From assembly GCF_001507645.1 (NCBI RefSeq), contig NZ_CP013909.1:930001-994000 (forward strand): a stretch of DNA of 64,000 nt, in the 5' to 3' direction. Below the pieces are notes generated by a model that worked only from the letters and a program-made list of their open reading frames with translations, did no database searches and had not been told where the DNA came from. Below, in pieces: positions 52,530 to 61,696 of the stretch. Each line of letters starts with the position of its first letter. The stretch's first letter is position 1. This DNA is from Hymenobacter sedentarius (GTDB lineage Bacteria; Bacteroidota; Bacteroidia; Cytophagales; Hymenobacteraceae). The translations under genes and the position numbers were made by a program.

Positions 52530-53228
52530 TTAGCGACCAAAGTAGTAGGTGCCGCCGAACATGAGGCGGTCAAAGCCGAAACCGGCGCCGAAGGTGCTGG
52601 AGGTGCTTTCGTACCCGGCCGGGGTAGTGGTGTTGGGGTAATTGGGGTAGTCGTACTTGTACCGGTTGAAGGCCAGCGAGCCAATGGAAGCGCTGACGCC
52701 AAACTTCGGCACGGGAAAGAAGATGATGCCGGGCGTCAGCTCAGCATAGTAGCCCGAACCTTTGAAATCGATAATCGTGGCATTGCCGCTGTTGCTGCTA
52801 TACGCATGGTCCTTCGCCACCTGGAATCCGGCCCCCAGCGTGCCCAACACGCCAAACTGGTCGCTTATCATCTTGTAGTACTGCACATAAGGCCCCACCC
52901 GCAGGGTAGTGGCCGGGTCTAGCTCGGCCCGAACCGTAGCCGGCGCCGGCGAGTAGGTGGTGTACGGCCGGCGGGAAGCCACGTAGCCCAGGCTAACCCC
53001 CACGGCCAGGTTATCGGCCAGGAAATAGCCCACCGAAGGCGAGAAGGTAAACTGGCTGGTAGTTGTTTCCTGCGAAGTCGCGTTGCCGTTCTGCGAGCTG
53101 CTGTTTTTACTGGTGTTCCGGCTGTAGCCCACGTTGCCGCCCACCGAGATGGTGCCCGCACTGATGCTTTGCGCCTGTACAGCGTCGGCGCTTACGACCA
53201 GCAGCACGAGGAGGAGAAACTTCTTCAT
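52530..53228 (-). CDS. Outer-membrane beta-barrel protein
   Basis: 232 aa. Signal peptide (KKFLLLVLLVVSADAVQAQ), a Ser/Asn/Thr-rich stretch (SRNTSKNSSSQNGNATSQET), then alternating amphipathic strands (SQFTFSPSVGYFLADNLAVG, TLRVGPYVQYYKMI, FGVSASIGSLAFNRYKY) ending MFGGTYYFGR. The size suits an 8-stranded barrel of the OmpA/OmpW type. Ligand unknown. Confidence 0.8.
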   Translation of the reverse strand: MKKFLLLVLLVVSADAVQAQSISAGTISVGGNVGYSRNTSKNSSSQNGNATSQETTTSQFTFSPSVGYFLADNLAVGVSLGYVASRRPYTTYSPAPATVRAELDPATTLRVGPYVQYYKMISDQFGVLGTLGAGFQVAKDHAYSSNSGNATIIDFKGSGYYAELTPGIIFFPVPKFGVSASIGSLAFNRYKYDYPNYPNTTTPAGYESTSSTFGAGFGFDRLMFGGTYYFGR

Positions 53229-53719
53229 TTGAATAAGTAGTAGAATGCGTGAAGCCGCAAAGGTATAGGCCGCGCGCAAAGCTGAGTGCCAGGCAGGATT
53301 CGCCACGCCTTATCGCCCAGCACTTGGTTACTGACCAAGTATTTCTAAAAAAATCGGTTGTACGCTTGAAGGCCTCGCCATGAACCCGGCGACGTCTTAT
53401 CCCACCCCAACCCCAGTGCTATTGCCCTATGCCGCCGGCCCTTATAGTGCCGCTTTTCCTCCTCTGCAGAACCAGCCGCCCTATTGAGCACCCCAAATCA
53501 GGGGCACCACCCAGGGTTTATACGTACACCACCCTATAAATAACAGGTATAAATACTCATTTAAGTTCTATTAAACTCGTTCCAGAAACCTAAAAAGCCG
53601 AGCTAAGTACAGACAATGGCAATGCCTTGGGCACCCACTACAGTAAAATGCTCGAATGGGTCCTGCAAAAGCCGCCCCCCTGAGTGCGTGATTCACCCTA
53701 ACCTTAACCCAGTGTTCTT
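53229..53719. other. Intergenic region with an operator-like palindrome
   Basis: 490 bp without a convincing gene. ACTTGGT-TACTG-ACCAAGT at 53322-53340 is an inverted repeat of the size bound by TetR- or MarR-type regulators, about 95 bp upstream of the barrel gene. The part from 53510 to 53600 is AT-rich and may carry the dehydrogenase promoter. Nothing else recognised. Confidence 0.45.
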
Positions 53720-54877
53720 ATGCTAGCAATGGATTTCAGAGGCCCGAAAAGGGTCCGCGCTGTTCAAAAGCCCATGCCCGAAATTTTGCATCCCGAAGAT
53801 GCAATCGTGAAGGTGATGCGCACCTGTATTTGCGGGTCTGACCTGCACCTGTACAACGGCAACGTGCCGGACACCCGCGTGGGCATGACGTTTGGACACG
53901 AGTTCATCGGCGAGATTGTGGAAATCGGCTCCGAGGTGACCAATGTAAAAATCGGCGACCGGGTGATGGTGCCGTTCAACATTGCCTGCGGGCGCTGTAT
54001 TTTCTGTAAGCAGGGCATGTTTGGCAACTGCCACGAATCCAACTCTGAGGCCACGGCCGTGGGCGGCTTCTTAGGGTATGCTCACACGGGGGGCGGCCAC
54101 AACGGTGGCCAGGCCGAGTACGCGCGGGTGCCCTACGCCAACTTCGGACCCACAGTAATTCCGGCCGGCATGGACCTCGACGATGCCGTGCTGCTCACCG
54201 ACATCACTCCAACCGGCTACCAGGCCGCCGAAATGGCGGGCATTCAGCCCGGCGATACGGTGGTGGTGTTTGGCGCGGGCCCGGTGGGCATCATGGCGGC
54301 ACGGTGCTGCTGGCTGTTCGGCGCGGGCCGCGTCATTATTATCGATAAAGAAGACTACCGGCTCGAATTCGCCAAGAACTTCGCCAAGTGCGAAGCCTAC
54401 AACTTCGAAAGCGACATGGAAGACCCGGTTATGTTCCTCAAAAAGATAACCGACTGGATTGGCCCCGACGCCTGCATCGACGCCGTGGGCGCCGAAGCCG
54501 CCGGCAACACCATGCAAACCATTACCGGGCGCAAGCTGCTGCTGCAGGCCGGCTCGGCCACGGCGCTGCACTGGGCCATCAACTCGGTGCGCAAAGGCGG
54601 CGTTATCTCCATTGTGGGCGTATACGGCCCCACCGACAACCTCGTCCCCATTGGCAACGTGCTCAACAAGGGCCTCACCATTCGGGCCAACCAGGCCTCG
54701 GTGAAGCGCCACCTGCCCCGCCTGATTGACCACGTCATGAACGGAATCCTCAAACCAAGCGAGCTGATAACGCACCGCATCCCCCTCGAGGAAGTGGCCG
54801 ACGGCTACCGCATTTTCTCGGCCAAGCTTGACAACTGCATCAAGCCCGTGCTCATCCCTCCAACCGCTAATAGCTAA
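53720..54877 (+). CDS. Zinc-dependent alcohol/formaldehyde-type dehydrogenase
   Basis: 385 aa medium-chain dehydrogenase. Catalytic zinc ligands in RTCICGSDLHLYNG (Cys38) and GHEFIGEIVEIGSEV (His-Glu); the structural zinc Cys cluster is CGRCIFCKQGMFGNC near 93-107. Rossmann motif GAGPVGIMAARC near 195. Closest in layout to glutathione-independent formaldehyde dehydrogenases and related enzymes; substrate not determinable. The 178-aa gene downstream starts 10 bp after the stop, so they form an operon. Confidence 0.9.
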   Translation: MLAMDFRGPKRVRAVQKPMPEILHPEDAIVKVMRTCICGSDLHLYNGNVPDTRVGMTFGHEFIGEIVEIGSEVTNVKIGDRVMVPFNIACGRCIFCKQGMFGNCHESNSEATAVGGFLGYAHTGGGHNGGQAEYARVPYANFGPTVIPAGMDLDDAVLLTDITPTGYQAAEMAGIQPGDTVVVFGAGPVGIMAARCCWLFGAGRVIIIDKEDYRLEFAKNFAKCEAYNFESDMEDPVMFLKKITDWIGPDACIDAVGAEAAGNTMQTITGRKLLLQAGSATALHWAINSVRKGGVISIVGVYGPTDNLVPIGNVLNKGLTIRANQASVKRHLPRLIDHVMNGILKPSELITHRIPLEEVADGYRIFSAKLDNCIKPVLIPPTANS

Positions 54878-54887
54878 GTCGCGCACC

Positions 54888-55424
54888 ATGGAAAAGACCG
54901 CAAAAGATTTTGCCCACATCCCCGGCTGGGGCATCGATGCCGACCCCAAAAACGAACCCACCTACCCAAACCGGCACCGGACCGGCGAGGAACACGACGG
55001 CCGCTCTTGGGTACGCCCCACCCAACAGGTCATTCAGGAGGAGGTGCTGCACTCCATCGAGCGCCCCGACTACACGGCCGTGGTCGGCAACTCGGTGCCA
55101 CCTTCCGGCCTGAGCGGCATGATTCGGCGCTTCGCCTTCAAGTACAGCGAAAACAGCTACCTGCACTGGCTGCCGCTGCTAATGGCCGACAAGGTGAATG
55201 TGGTGGAAGGCATTTTGGATGACTTCGCCCACGGCACCGTGCCCAATATTTTTGCCGAAAAGGGTTACAAAGCCCAGTGGAAATACGACAAAAAAAGCCT
55301 GATACTGAAGATGGCCACCCTGGCGGCCGTGGTGGGCGGCACCGTGGTGCTACTGAGCCAGAACAACGGCAAGCGCCGCCCTTCCAGCCAGGCCCGCTAC
55401 AAAAGGAATCCGCAGTGGAGCTAA
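54888..55424 (+). CDS. Hypothetical protein in operon with the dehydrogenase
   Basis: 178 aa. Hydrophilic N-terminus ([20 protein letters not shown]), an amphipathic region ([20 protein letters not shown]) and a C-terminal transmembrane helix ([18 protein letters not shown]) before a basic tail. [19 protein letters not shown] recalls proteins often found next to such dehydrogenases in Bacteroidota. No function known. Confidence 0.6.
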   Translation: MEKTAKDFAHIPGWGIDADPKNEPTYPNRHRTGEEHDGRSWVRPTQQVIQEEVLHSIERPDYTAVVGNSVPPSGLSGMIRRFAFKYSENSYLHWLPLLMADKVNVVEGILDDFAHGTVPNIFAEKGYKAQWKYDKKSLILKMATLAAVVGGTVVLLSQNNGKRRPSSQARYKRNPQWS

Positions 55425-55502
55425 ACGCGGAGGCCCTTCCGTGGGGGCTGTGCTGCCGGCACGCGCGCATCCAGTGAGAAGGGCCACAAAGAGCATCACA
55501 AC

Positions 55503-55540
55503 AAAAAGCCCCCTGAACGATGGTTCAGCGGGCTTTTTGT
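55503..55540 (+). terminator. Terminator after the dehydrogenase operon
   Basis: AAAAAGCCC(C)CTGAAC-GATG-GTTCAG(C)GGGCTTTTT, bidirectional, 80 bp after the stop. Confidence 0.85.
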
Positions 55541-55557
55541 TGGTGATGTTATTTGGG

Positions 55558-55631
55558 TCGGGGTGGCAGGATTCGAACCTACGGCCTCGTCGTCCCGAAC
55601 GACGCGCGCTACCGGGCTGCGCTACACCCCG
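55558..55631 (-). tRNA. tRNA-Pro (anticodon CGG)
   Basis: 74 nt, minus strand: acceptor CGGGGTG/CACCCCG, discriminator A, D-arm TAGCGCAGCCCGGTAGCGC, anticodon stem CGTCG/CGACG around TTCGGGA (CGG), T-arm TAGGTTCGAATCCTG. No CCA encoded. Confidence 0.93.
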
Positions 55632-55679
55632 AAGGCAGGCCGATGGGGCGGCCTGTTTCTATTTCCAATTTAGCGGCCG

Positions 55680-55713
55680 AAAAAAGCCTCCGAACCCGTA
55701 AGTTCGGAGGCTT
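55680..55713 (-). terminator. Terminator between the two tRNA-Pro genes
   Basis: AGCCTCCGAAC-CCGTAA-GTTCGGAGGCT with six T on the minus strand. It ends the transcript of tRNA-Pro(GGG) before tRNA-Pro(CGG), so the two are probably expressed separately. Confidence 0.85.
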
Positions 55714-55734
55714 CTGAGAGCGGCTGCTCTTCCG

Positions 55735-55808
55735 TCGGAGTGGCAGGATTCGAACCTACGACCTCCAGCACCCCATGCTGGCGCGATACCAGGCTACGCT
55801 ACACCCCG
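55735..55808 (-). tRNA. tRNA-Pro (anticodon GGG)
   Basis: 74 nt, minus strand: acceptor CGGGGTG/CACTCCG with one G-U, discriminator A, anticodon stem CCAGC/GCTGG around ATGGGGT (GGG). T-arm as in the neighbour; the two genes are close paralogues. Confidence 0.93.
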
Positions 55809-55997
55809 ATTGGTATTGGAGCGACAAAGGTAAGCGCTTTTTGGTGTTTGGTGCAAGCTGAGGGCAAATAAAGTTTGTTGACTTCTCAAAGCCGGCATCC
55901 TTGGCACGTGCCTTGCTCAACCGTAGGCGCTTACGAGTCTGAGAATTTATTAGCTTTACGCTAGCAATTTTAAACTCGTCCATTCGTATACTGAATT

Positions 55998-56471
55998 ATG
56001 AAACATCTATTACTCCTTCTACTCGCTGGCCTGCTGCTGCCGGCCGCCGCTTGGGCTCAGGGAACGCCGGCACCTGCTGCCACTCCCGCCGCTGCCCCCG
56101 TCCCCGAATCTGCGCAGGAGGCCATCCTGCCCAGCGGCGTAGTGGCTGCTCCGGCTAAAGCCGCTGCTACCGCTCCCGTTGTCAACGCCTCGCGCATCGC
56201 ACCTGCTCCCGAGACGCCCGCAGCTAACCCCAACGCCATCAAGATAAAGGCCGAAGCTGCGGCGGGCCACCTCACGGTGAAGACTGATAACCCCGGCCCT
56301 ACCCGCGTGGAAGTAACCGACGTGGGCGGCCGGCCCGTGATTACTCACACCATGATGAACGGCCAGACCGCCGCGGTGCTCAACGTGAGCCAGCTACCGG
56401 CTGGCGCCTACATCGTGCATTGCACCGCCTACGAAAAAACCGGTACCCGCCGGGTTATGATTGGGCAATAG
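55998..56471 (+). CDS. Secreted protein with T9SS-like C-terminal domain
   Basis: 157 aa. Signal peptide (KHLLLLLLAGLLLPAAAWAQ), an Ala/Pro-rich region to about residue 85, and a beta-rich end (GHLTVKTDNPGPTRVEVTD, LNVSQLPAGAYIVHCTAYE, GTRRVMIGQ). The end resembles a type A sorting domain (..LPAGAYIV.., basic end) but lacks the YPNP start. It could be a very small T9SS cargo or a stand-alone domain protein. Confidence 0.6.
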   Translation: MKHLLLLLLAGLLLPAAAWAQGTPAPAATPAAAPVPESAQEAILPSGVVAAPAKAAATAPVVNASRIAPAPETPAANPNAIKIKAEAAAGHLTVKTDNPGPTRVEVTDVGGRPVITHTMMNGQTAAVLNVSQLPAGAYIVHCTAYEKTGTRRVMIGQ

Positions 56472-56525
56472 GCCAGAAGCCTAACCTGAGTAACTCGGGT
56501 GCTCCTTCCAAGTGGTATACCCCAA

Positions 56526-56566
56526 TAAAAAAAGCGCCCCCACAACTGCTGCCGGGGCGCTTTTTT
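56526..56566. terminator. Bidirectional terminator
   Basis: AAAAAAAGCGCCCC...GGGGCGCTTTTTT with a loop of about 12 nt between the convergent sorting-domain gene and the VOC gene. Confidence 0.85.
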
Positions 56567-56604
56567 ATTGGAGCGCAAGGAACAAGCCTAATTGCAACCG
56601 GGGC

Positions 56605-56997
56605 TTAGCCCAAGGGCTCGAGCAGGTCCCACTTATTGCCGTACAGGTCTTCGAAGACGGCGACGTGGCCATAGGCTTCGCTGCGGGGCGTTTCGAGGAA
56701 GCGGAGGCCACGGGCCTGCAGTGCGGGATAGTCGCGCCAGAAGTCTTCGGTGTGCAGAAACAGCCAGACGCGGCCGGCCCCTTGCTGCCCTACGCCGCGC
56801 TTTTCCTCGTCGGTTTTGGCTTCGGCCAGCAGCAGGCCACAGCCGGCGGGGCCGGGCGGCGCTACCACCACCCAGCGCTTGCCCTCACCCATATCCTGGT
56901 CAGCGGCCAGGGCAAAGCCCAGTACGTTAGTGTAGAAGGCAATGGCCTCATCGTAGTTGCGCACGAGGAGGGTAACGTGGGCTAGGCGTTGGTTCAT
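56605..56997 (-). CDS. VOC (glyoxalase/dioxygenase fold) family protein
   Basis: 130 aa, one VOC domain: LAHVTLLVRNYDEAIAFYTN with the first His ligand, GKRWVVVAPPGPAGCGLLLA, and GHVAVFEDLYGNKWDLLEPL with the His-x and final Glu. Likely a metal-binding glyoxalase, bleomycin-resistance or dioxygenase-like protein; substrate unknown. Confidence 0.85.
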   Translation of the reverse strand: MNQRLAHVTLLVRNYDEAIAFYTNVLGFALAADQDMGEGKRWVVVAPPGPAGCGLLLAEAKTDEEKRGVGQQGAGRVWLFLHTEDFWRDYPALQARGLRFLETPRSEAYGHVAVFEDLYGNKWDLLEPLG

Positions 56998-57013
56998 TCG
57001 GTGAGATTGCGAA

Positions 57014-57087
57014 ATGGTGAGCTAGTGAGTTTAATAGTCAACTGGTGCAGTTGCGGTCAGCTGAAGGTCAACTCACTAGCTCACCAT
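57014..57087. repeat. 18-bp inverted repeat between VOC and ABC genes
   Basis: ATGGTGAGCTAGTGAGTT (57014-57031) and AACTCACTAGCTCACCAT (57070-57087), perfect arms, 38-nt loop. It lies directly after the ABC gene stop on the minus strand; no T run, so it is not a standard terminator. Confidence 0.8.
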
Positions 57088-57095
57088 AACCACTA

Positions 57096-58880
57096 TTACG
57101 CTTCCTCCGTTTGCAGCTGGCGTTCGTACAGTGCCCTGTACAGGCCGTTGGCATCGGCCATCAGGGCCTCGTGGGTACCGTGCTGCACTATCACGCCGTC
57201 GTCGAGCACCAGGATTTCATCGGCCAGCTTCACCGAGCTCACGCGGTGCGAGATAATGAGGCTGGTTCGCTGGGCCATGATGCGCTGCAGGCTGCCCAGG
57301 ATGGCATTCTCGGTCTTGGTGTCCACGGCCGAGAGCGAGTCGTCCAGAATCAGGATTTTGGGCTCTTTCACCAAAGCGCGGGCCATGCTCACGCGCTGCT
57401 TCTGGCCGCCGGAAAGGGTGATGCCCCGCTCCCCTACTTTGGTGTCGAAGCCCTCCGGAAACGCCAGGATGTTCTCGTACACATCGGCATCCTTGGCCGC
57501 TTGCAGCATGCGGGCCTCGTTGGGCTGGTCGAGGCCGAAATTGATGTTGTTGCGGATGGAATCGGAGAACAGGAATACGTCCTGCGGCACGTAGCCAATT
57601 TGGCCGCGCAGGGCCTGCAGCGAATAATCCCGCACATCGGTATCGTCGACGCGGATGCCGCCGGCCGATACGTCGTACAAGCGGCAAAGCAGCGCTGCTA
57701 CCGTGCTTTTGCCCGAGCCGGTGTTGCCGATAACGGCCAGCGTCTGGCCCGGCCGCACGCGGAAGCTCACGTCTCTCAGTGCCTGAATGCCGGTATCGGG
57801 GTAGGTGAAGGAAACGTGGTCAAACACAATGTCGCCCACCAGCTCGCGCTGCACGTTCTGGCGCGAAACGATGTCGGTTTTCTGGTCCAGAAACTCATTA
57901 ATCCGAGCCTGCGATGCCTCGGCCCGCTGCACCAACGACGACGTCCAGCCCAACGCCGTCACGGGCCAGGTCAGCAGGTTCACGTAAATCAGGAACTCGG
58001 CGATGGTGCCCGTGGTGATGGTGCCCCGGATGACTTCCTGGCCGCCCACCCACACCGTGATGAGCGTGCTTAGCCCAATGAGGAACAGGATGAGCGGGAA
58101 GAACAGCGAGTTGACGAAGTTCAGACTCAGCGACTTTTCCTTGTACTCGTTGCTGGCTGCGGCAAACTGCGCGTGCGAATCGGCTTCCCGCACAAAGGAC
58201 TTGAGCACCCGAATGCCCGAAAAGGCTTCCTGCACAAAGGTGGTCATGCCGGACAGAGCCTTCTGAATCTCGTCGGACTTTCGCTCGATTAAGTTATTGA
58301 CGTAGAAAATACTGACCGACAAAATGGGCAGCGGCAGCAGGGTGTAAATCGTCAGCTTCACATTCACGATGAGCATGAGCGGCACGATGAGCAGGAACAG
58401 CAGCACCAGTTGCAAGAAATACATGATGGCCGGCCCGAGGTACATGCGCACCCGGCTCACGTCCTCGGAAATGCGCGACATCAAGTCGCCGGTGCTGTGG
58501 CGGCGGTAGAAGCTGAGCGGCAGCGACTGGTAGTGCTGATAAATCTGGTTCTTCTGGTCGTTTTCGATGTGCCGCGACATCACGATGAGCGTCTGGCGCA
58601 TGAAGAACAGAAAGATGCCGCGCAGCAGCGCCAGCACGATAATCAGCACGCCGTAAAACAGCACGTTGCGCCCAAACAGCTGGTACACGCTGCTCTGGGC
58701 CTGGGTGCCGGCGTAGAGGTGGTAGAGGTCGATGCCTTCGTTCACTAAATCGAAGGCGTAGCGCACCAGTTGAGCCGGAAAAATGGCCAGCAAGGTGCTC
58801 AGCGCCACGAAAAGCACCCCGGCAAGGAAGTGCCATTTGTAGCGAAAGATGAAGGGGTTAACGGCGGAAAGTGCGCGCAC
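57096..58880 (-). CDS. ABC exporter half, BmrC/YheI-like
   Basis: 594 aa: six-helix membrane domain and one ATPase. Walker A IGNTGSGKST near 382, signature LSGGQKQRVSMARALV, Walker B ILILDDSLSAVDTKTE in which Asp replaces the catalytic Glu, and H-loop ISHRVS. That Asp and the LDDSLSAVD run are the mark of BmrC/YheI, the degenerate half of heterodimeric multidrug exporters. The matching canonical half is at 50006 on the other strand. ERGITLSGGQ and FSDSIRNNI are further shared features. Confidence 0.9.
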   Translation of the reverse strand: MRALSAVNPFIFRYKWHFLAGVLFVALSTLLAIFPAQLVRYAFDLVNEGIDLYHLYAGTQAQSSVYQLFGRNVLFYGVLIIVLALLRGIFLFFMRQTLIVMSRHIENDQKNQIYQHYQSLPLSFYRRHSTGDLMSRISEDVSRVRMYLGPAIMYFLQLVLLFLLIVPLMLIVNVKLTIYTLLPLPILSVSIFYVNNLIERKSDEIQKALSGMTTFVQEAFSGIRVLKSFVREADSHAQFAAASNEYKEKSLSLNFVNSLFFPLILFLIGLSTLITVWVGGQEVIRGTITTGTIAEFLIYVNLLTWPVTALGWTSSLVQRAEASQARINEFLDQKTDIVSRQNVQRELVGDIVFDHVSFTYPDTGIQALRDVSFRVRPGQTLAVIGNTGSGKSTVAALLCRLYDVSAGGIRVDDTDVRDYSLQALRGQIGYVPQDVFLFSDSIRNNINFGLDQPNEARMLQAAKDADVYENILAFPEGFDTKVGERGITLSGGQKQRVSMARALVKEPKILILDDSLSAVDTKTENAILGSLQRIMAQRTSLIISHRVSSVKLADEILVLDDGVIVQHGTHEALMADANGLYRALYERQLQTEEA

Positions 58881-59012
58881 AGGCTGGGTGGGAAAGAGGC
58901 CGGTATGGGAAAATAGGGGTACTTTTGCGGCCTGAAAGAGAAGTCAGAACACCATACCGCTGGCCGAAAAGTACCTTACTGGCTTCGTTGAGCTAATTCA
59001 ATTGCTTACGCA

Positions 59013-59042
59013 GCAAAGATGCTTCGCGGCGCGCGGCATGAC
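59013..59042. repeat. Half copy of the TCATGCTGAGC palindrome
   Basis: AAGATGCTTCG...GGCATGAC matches only the right arm (GAGATGCTTCGGCTGCGCTCAGCATGAC pattern) with several changes; no left arm is present. A decayed copy upstream of the amino-acid dehydrogenase gene. Confidence 0.45.
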
Positions 59043-59128
59043 GGGCCGGCTTCTCCGTATAAGAACCTAACAAAGTTACGCCACACTCTTCCCAACCCTA
59101 AATTCCCACCACTTTCAATTACCCCCAC

Positions 59129-60220
59129 ATGATTGAAGCCCAAACCCTGGCTCCCGAAGCCATATTCGGTCAGATTGCCGAACACCAGCACGAGCAGGTC
59201 GTGTTTTGCCACGACCACGAGACGGGCCTGAAGGCCATTATCGGCATCCACAATACCGTGCTGGGCCCGGCCCTGGGCGGCACCCGCATGTGGCACTACG
59301 CCAGCGACATGGAAGCGCTGAACGACGTGCTCCGCCTATCGCGTGGCATGACCTACAAAGCGGCTATCTCGGGCCTGAACCTGGGCGGCGGCAAGGCCGT
59401 CATCATCGGCGATGCGAAAACCCTGAAGACCGAAGCGCTGCTGCGCAAGTTTGGGCGCTTTGTGAAGAACCTGAACGGCAAGTACATCACCGCCGAGGAC
59501 GTGAACATGACCACCAAGGACATGGAGTACATCCGCATGGAAACCAAGCACGTAGCAGGCCTGCCCGAGAGCATGGGCGGCTCCGGCGACCCCTCGCCGG
59601 TGACGGCCTTCGGCACGTACATGGGCATGAAAGCCGCCGCCAAAAAGGCGTTCGGCTCGGATAGCCTCAAAGACAAGCGCATTGGCGTGCAGGGCGTGGG
59701 CCACGTGGGCACCTACCTGCTCGAATACCTGCAGAAAGAAGGCGCCAAGCTCATCGTGACCGACTACTACGAGGACCGGGCCCTGGAAGCCGCCGCCCGC
59801 TTCGGCGCCACGGCCGTGGGCCTAGAGGAGATTTATGACCAGCAGATGGACATCTACTCGCCGTGCGCGCTGGGAGCTACCCTCAACGACGAAACCATTC
59901 CGCGCCTGAAGTGCCAGGTAGTGGCCGGCTGCGCTAATAACCAGCTCAAGGTAGAAAACCAGCACGGCCCCGAACTGGTCCGCCGCGGCATCGTGTACGC
60001 CCCCGACTTCCTCATCAACGCGGGCGGCCTTATTAATGTATATTCCGAGGTGGTAGGCACCAGCCGCCAGGGCGCCCTCACCCAAACCGAAAAAATTTAC
60101 GACTACACCCTCCAGGTTTTGGCGAAAGCCGAAGAAGAAGGCACGCACCCCCAGGCCGCCGCTATCAAGCAGGCCAAGGAGCGCATCGCCAGCGTGGGCA
60201 AGGTGAAGTCGACTTACTAG
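59129..60220 (+). CDS. Leucine/phenylalanine/valine dehydrogenase
   Basis: 363 aa. Reversible NAD-dependent oxidative deamination of branched-chain or aromatic amino acids. GPALGGTRMWHYAS near 49 is the substrate-binding part, GLNLGGGKAVIIGD near 86 carries the catalytic Lys, ITAEDVNMTTKDM the second acidic residue, and GVQGVGHVGTYLLEYL the dinucleotide-binding motif. SPCALGATLNDETI and AGCANNQL are conserved in Leu dehydrogenases. A TACTTTTG sequence at 58920-58927 may be a distal -7 box. Confidence 0.92.
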   Translation: MIEAQTLAPEAIFGQIAEHQHEQVVFCHDHETGLKAIIGIHNTVLGPALGGTRMWHYASDMEALNDVLRLSRGMTYKAAISGLNLGGGKAVIIGDAKTLKTEALLRKFGRFVKNLNGKYITAEDVNMTTKDMEYIRMETKHVAGLPESMGGSGDPSPVTAFGTYMGMKAAAKKAFGSDSLKDKRIGVQGVGHVGTYLLEYLQKEGAKLIVTDYYEDRALEAAARFGATAVGLEEIYDQQMDIYSPCALGATLNDETIPRLKCQVVAGCANNQLKVENQHGPELVRRGIVYAPDFLINAGGLINVYSEVVGTSRQGALTQTEKIYDYTLQVLAKAEEEGTHPQAAAIKQAKERIASVGKVKSTY

Positions 60221-60226
60221 AGTCAC

Positions 60227-60321
60227 GTCATGCTGAGCGCAGCCGAAGCATCTCTACTGCAATGCTAATCATAGTTAGCTCAACGAAGCGGGAGAGATGC
60301 TTCGGCTGCGCTCAGCATGAC
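60227..60321. repeat. TCATGCTGAGC palindrome, copy 6
   Basis: GTCATGCTGAGCGCAGCCGA (from 60227) exactly mirrors TCGGCTGCGCTCAGCATGAC (to 60321), with inner AGCATCTCT/AGAGATGCT. Lies between the dehydrogenase stop (6 bp away) and nusB. Confidence 0.9.
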
Positions 60322-60367
60322 CTGCTTTTTTGCCTACTGATTCCCTAATACTGATTACCAGACCAAT

Positions 60368-61564
60368 ATGCTCAACCGCCGCCTCCTTCGTATCAAAGTC
60401 ATGCAGTCCCTTTACTCCTACCACCAGGCGGTGGGAGCCGACTTGCTGCTGGCACAGGACCGCATTGCGGCTGCTTTTGAGCCCGACCTGACGGCCAAAG
60501 AAGCGCCGGACCGGCGCCTGCTGGAAGGCCAGCGCAAGCTGGGCGAAGCCCAACTGCGCGAGTGGTACAAGACGGGAGTCCAGCCCGAAAAGACCGACGA
60601 CAAAGCCGTGGATGCGGCCCTAACCGATGCCATCGGCTACTTCGAAGCCCAGGTCAAGAAAGACGCGGCCTTCTTCGGGGGCCAGCTGCTGGCCGGTGCC
60701 GAAAGCATTCACGACCAGTACCTGCACTTGCTCAACTTGCCCGCGGCCCTGCTGGGCGTGATTGAGGAAGAGCAAAGCCGCGAGGAACGCCGCCGCCTGG
60801 GCCCCCGCGAGGACGCCCTGGATGCCAACCGCCTGCACCAGAACGCGGCCATTGCCAAGCTCATGGCCAACGAGCAGCTCCAGGACCTGACCATCCGGCG
60901 CAAGCTGGCCTGGGAGGGCGCCGAGGAAGTAGAAGCCCTGCGTGCTGCCTGGCAGGAAATGAAGGCCGACGGCCCACTACGCGAGTACCTGGCGGCCAAG
61001 CCGACCGATGCCCCTGAGCTGGACTACGATGCAGACATGGAAATCCTGCGTACCCTTTACAAGGACTACGTATTCAAAGGCGAAGCCCTGCCGCGCCAGC
61101 TCGAATCCGACGACCTAAACTGGGAGGAAAACCGCCCCATCGTGCGCAACCTGGTGCTCAAGACCCTGAAGATGCTGCCCCACGCGGCCGACGAAAAGCA
61201 GGAGCTGATGAACCTGTCGGCCAACTGGGCCGACGACCGGGAATTTGCCGAGACGCTGTACAAGCAGACCCTGGTGGAAGACGACAAAATGGAGAAGCTC
61301 ATTGCCGGCTCCGTGCAAAACTGGGACGTGGAACGGGTGGCACTGCTAGATAAAATTATCCTGAAAATGGCCCTCACCGAAATGCAACTCTTTCGGGGCA
61401 TTCCTGTGAAAGTTACTATCAATGAATACATTGAAATTAGCAAACTTTACAGCACGCCGAAGAGTAAGCAATTTGTAAACGGTATTCTGGATAAGCTGGC
61501 GCAGGATTTGGCGGCCAGTGGCGACATTCGCAAATCGGGCCGGGGGCTACTCGACAACCAGTAG
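60368..61564 (+). CDS. nusB: Transcription antitermination protein NusB, long Bacteroidota form
   Basis: 398 aa, much longer than the usual 140 because of an N-terminal extension typical of Bacteroidota. Start MLNRRLLRIKVMQSLYSY is the family's RNA-binding Arg-rich motif. The C-terminal NusB fold is VERVALLDKIILKMALTEMQ, then GIPVKVTINEYIEISKLYST and SKQFVNGILDKL. It binds boxA RNA with S10 during rRNA transcription. Confidence 0.93.
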   Translation: MLNRRLLRIKVMQSLYSYHQAVGADLLLAQDRIAAAFEPDLTAKEAPDRRLLEGQRKLGEAQLREWYKTGVQPEKTDDKAVDAALTDAIGYFEAQVKKDAAFFGGQLLAGAESIHDQYLHLLNLPAALLGVIEEEQSREERRRLGPREDALDANRLHQNAAIAKLMANEQLQDLTIRRKLAWEGAEEVEALRAAWQEMKADGPLREYLAAKPTDAPELDYDADMEILRTLYKDYVFKGEALPRQLESDDLNWEENRPIVRNLVLKTLKMLPHAADEKQELMNLSANWADDREFAETLYKQTLVEDDKMEKLIAGSVQNWDVERVALLDKIILKMALTEMQLFRGIPVKVTINEYIEISKLYSTPKSKQFVNGILDKLAQDLAASGDIRKSGRGLLDNQ

Positions 61565-61696
61565 CCGGCGGCCGGGCCTGGGCACGGACGAGCCCGCGGC
61601 GGATTGGATGGCGTTGGCCACCTTTGTATCTACTGACGCGTTTTTCCGTACTCAAGCCCGAACTTTCTCCCACCTTTCTTCCTCATTCCGACGACC

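Noticed and set aside
55756..55983. 75-codon frame overlapping tRNA-Pro(GGG)
   Set aside because: Covers most of a tRNA gene and shows no family features.
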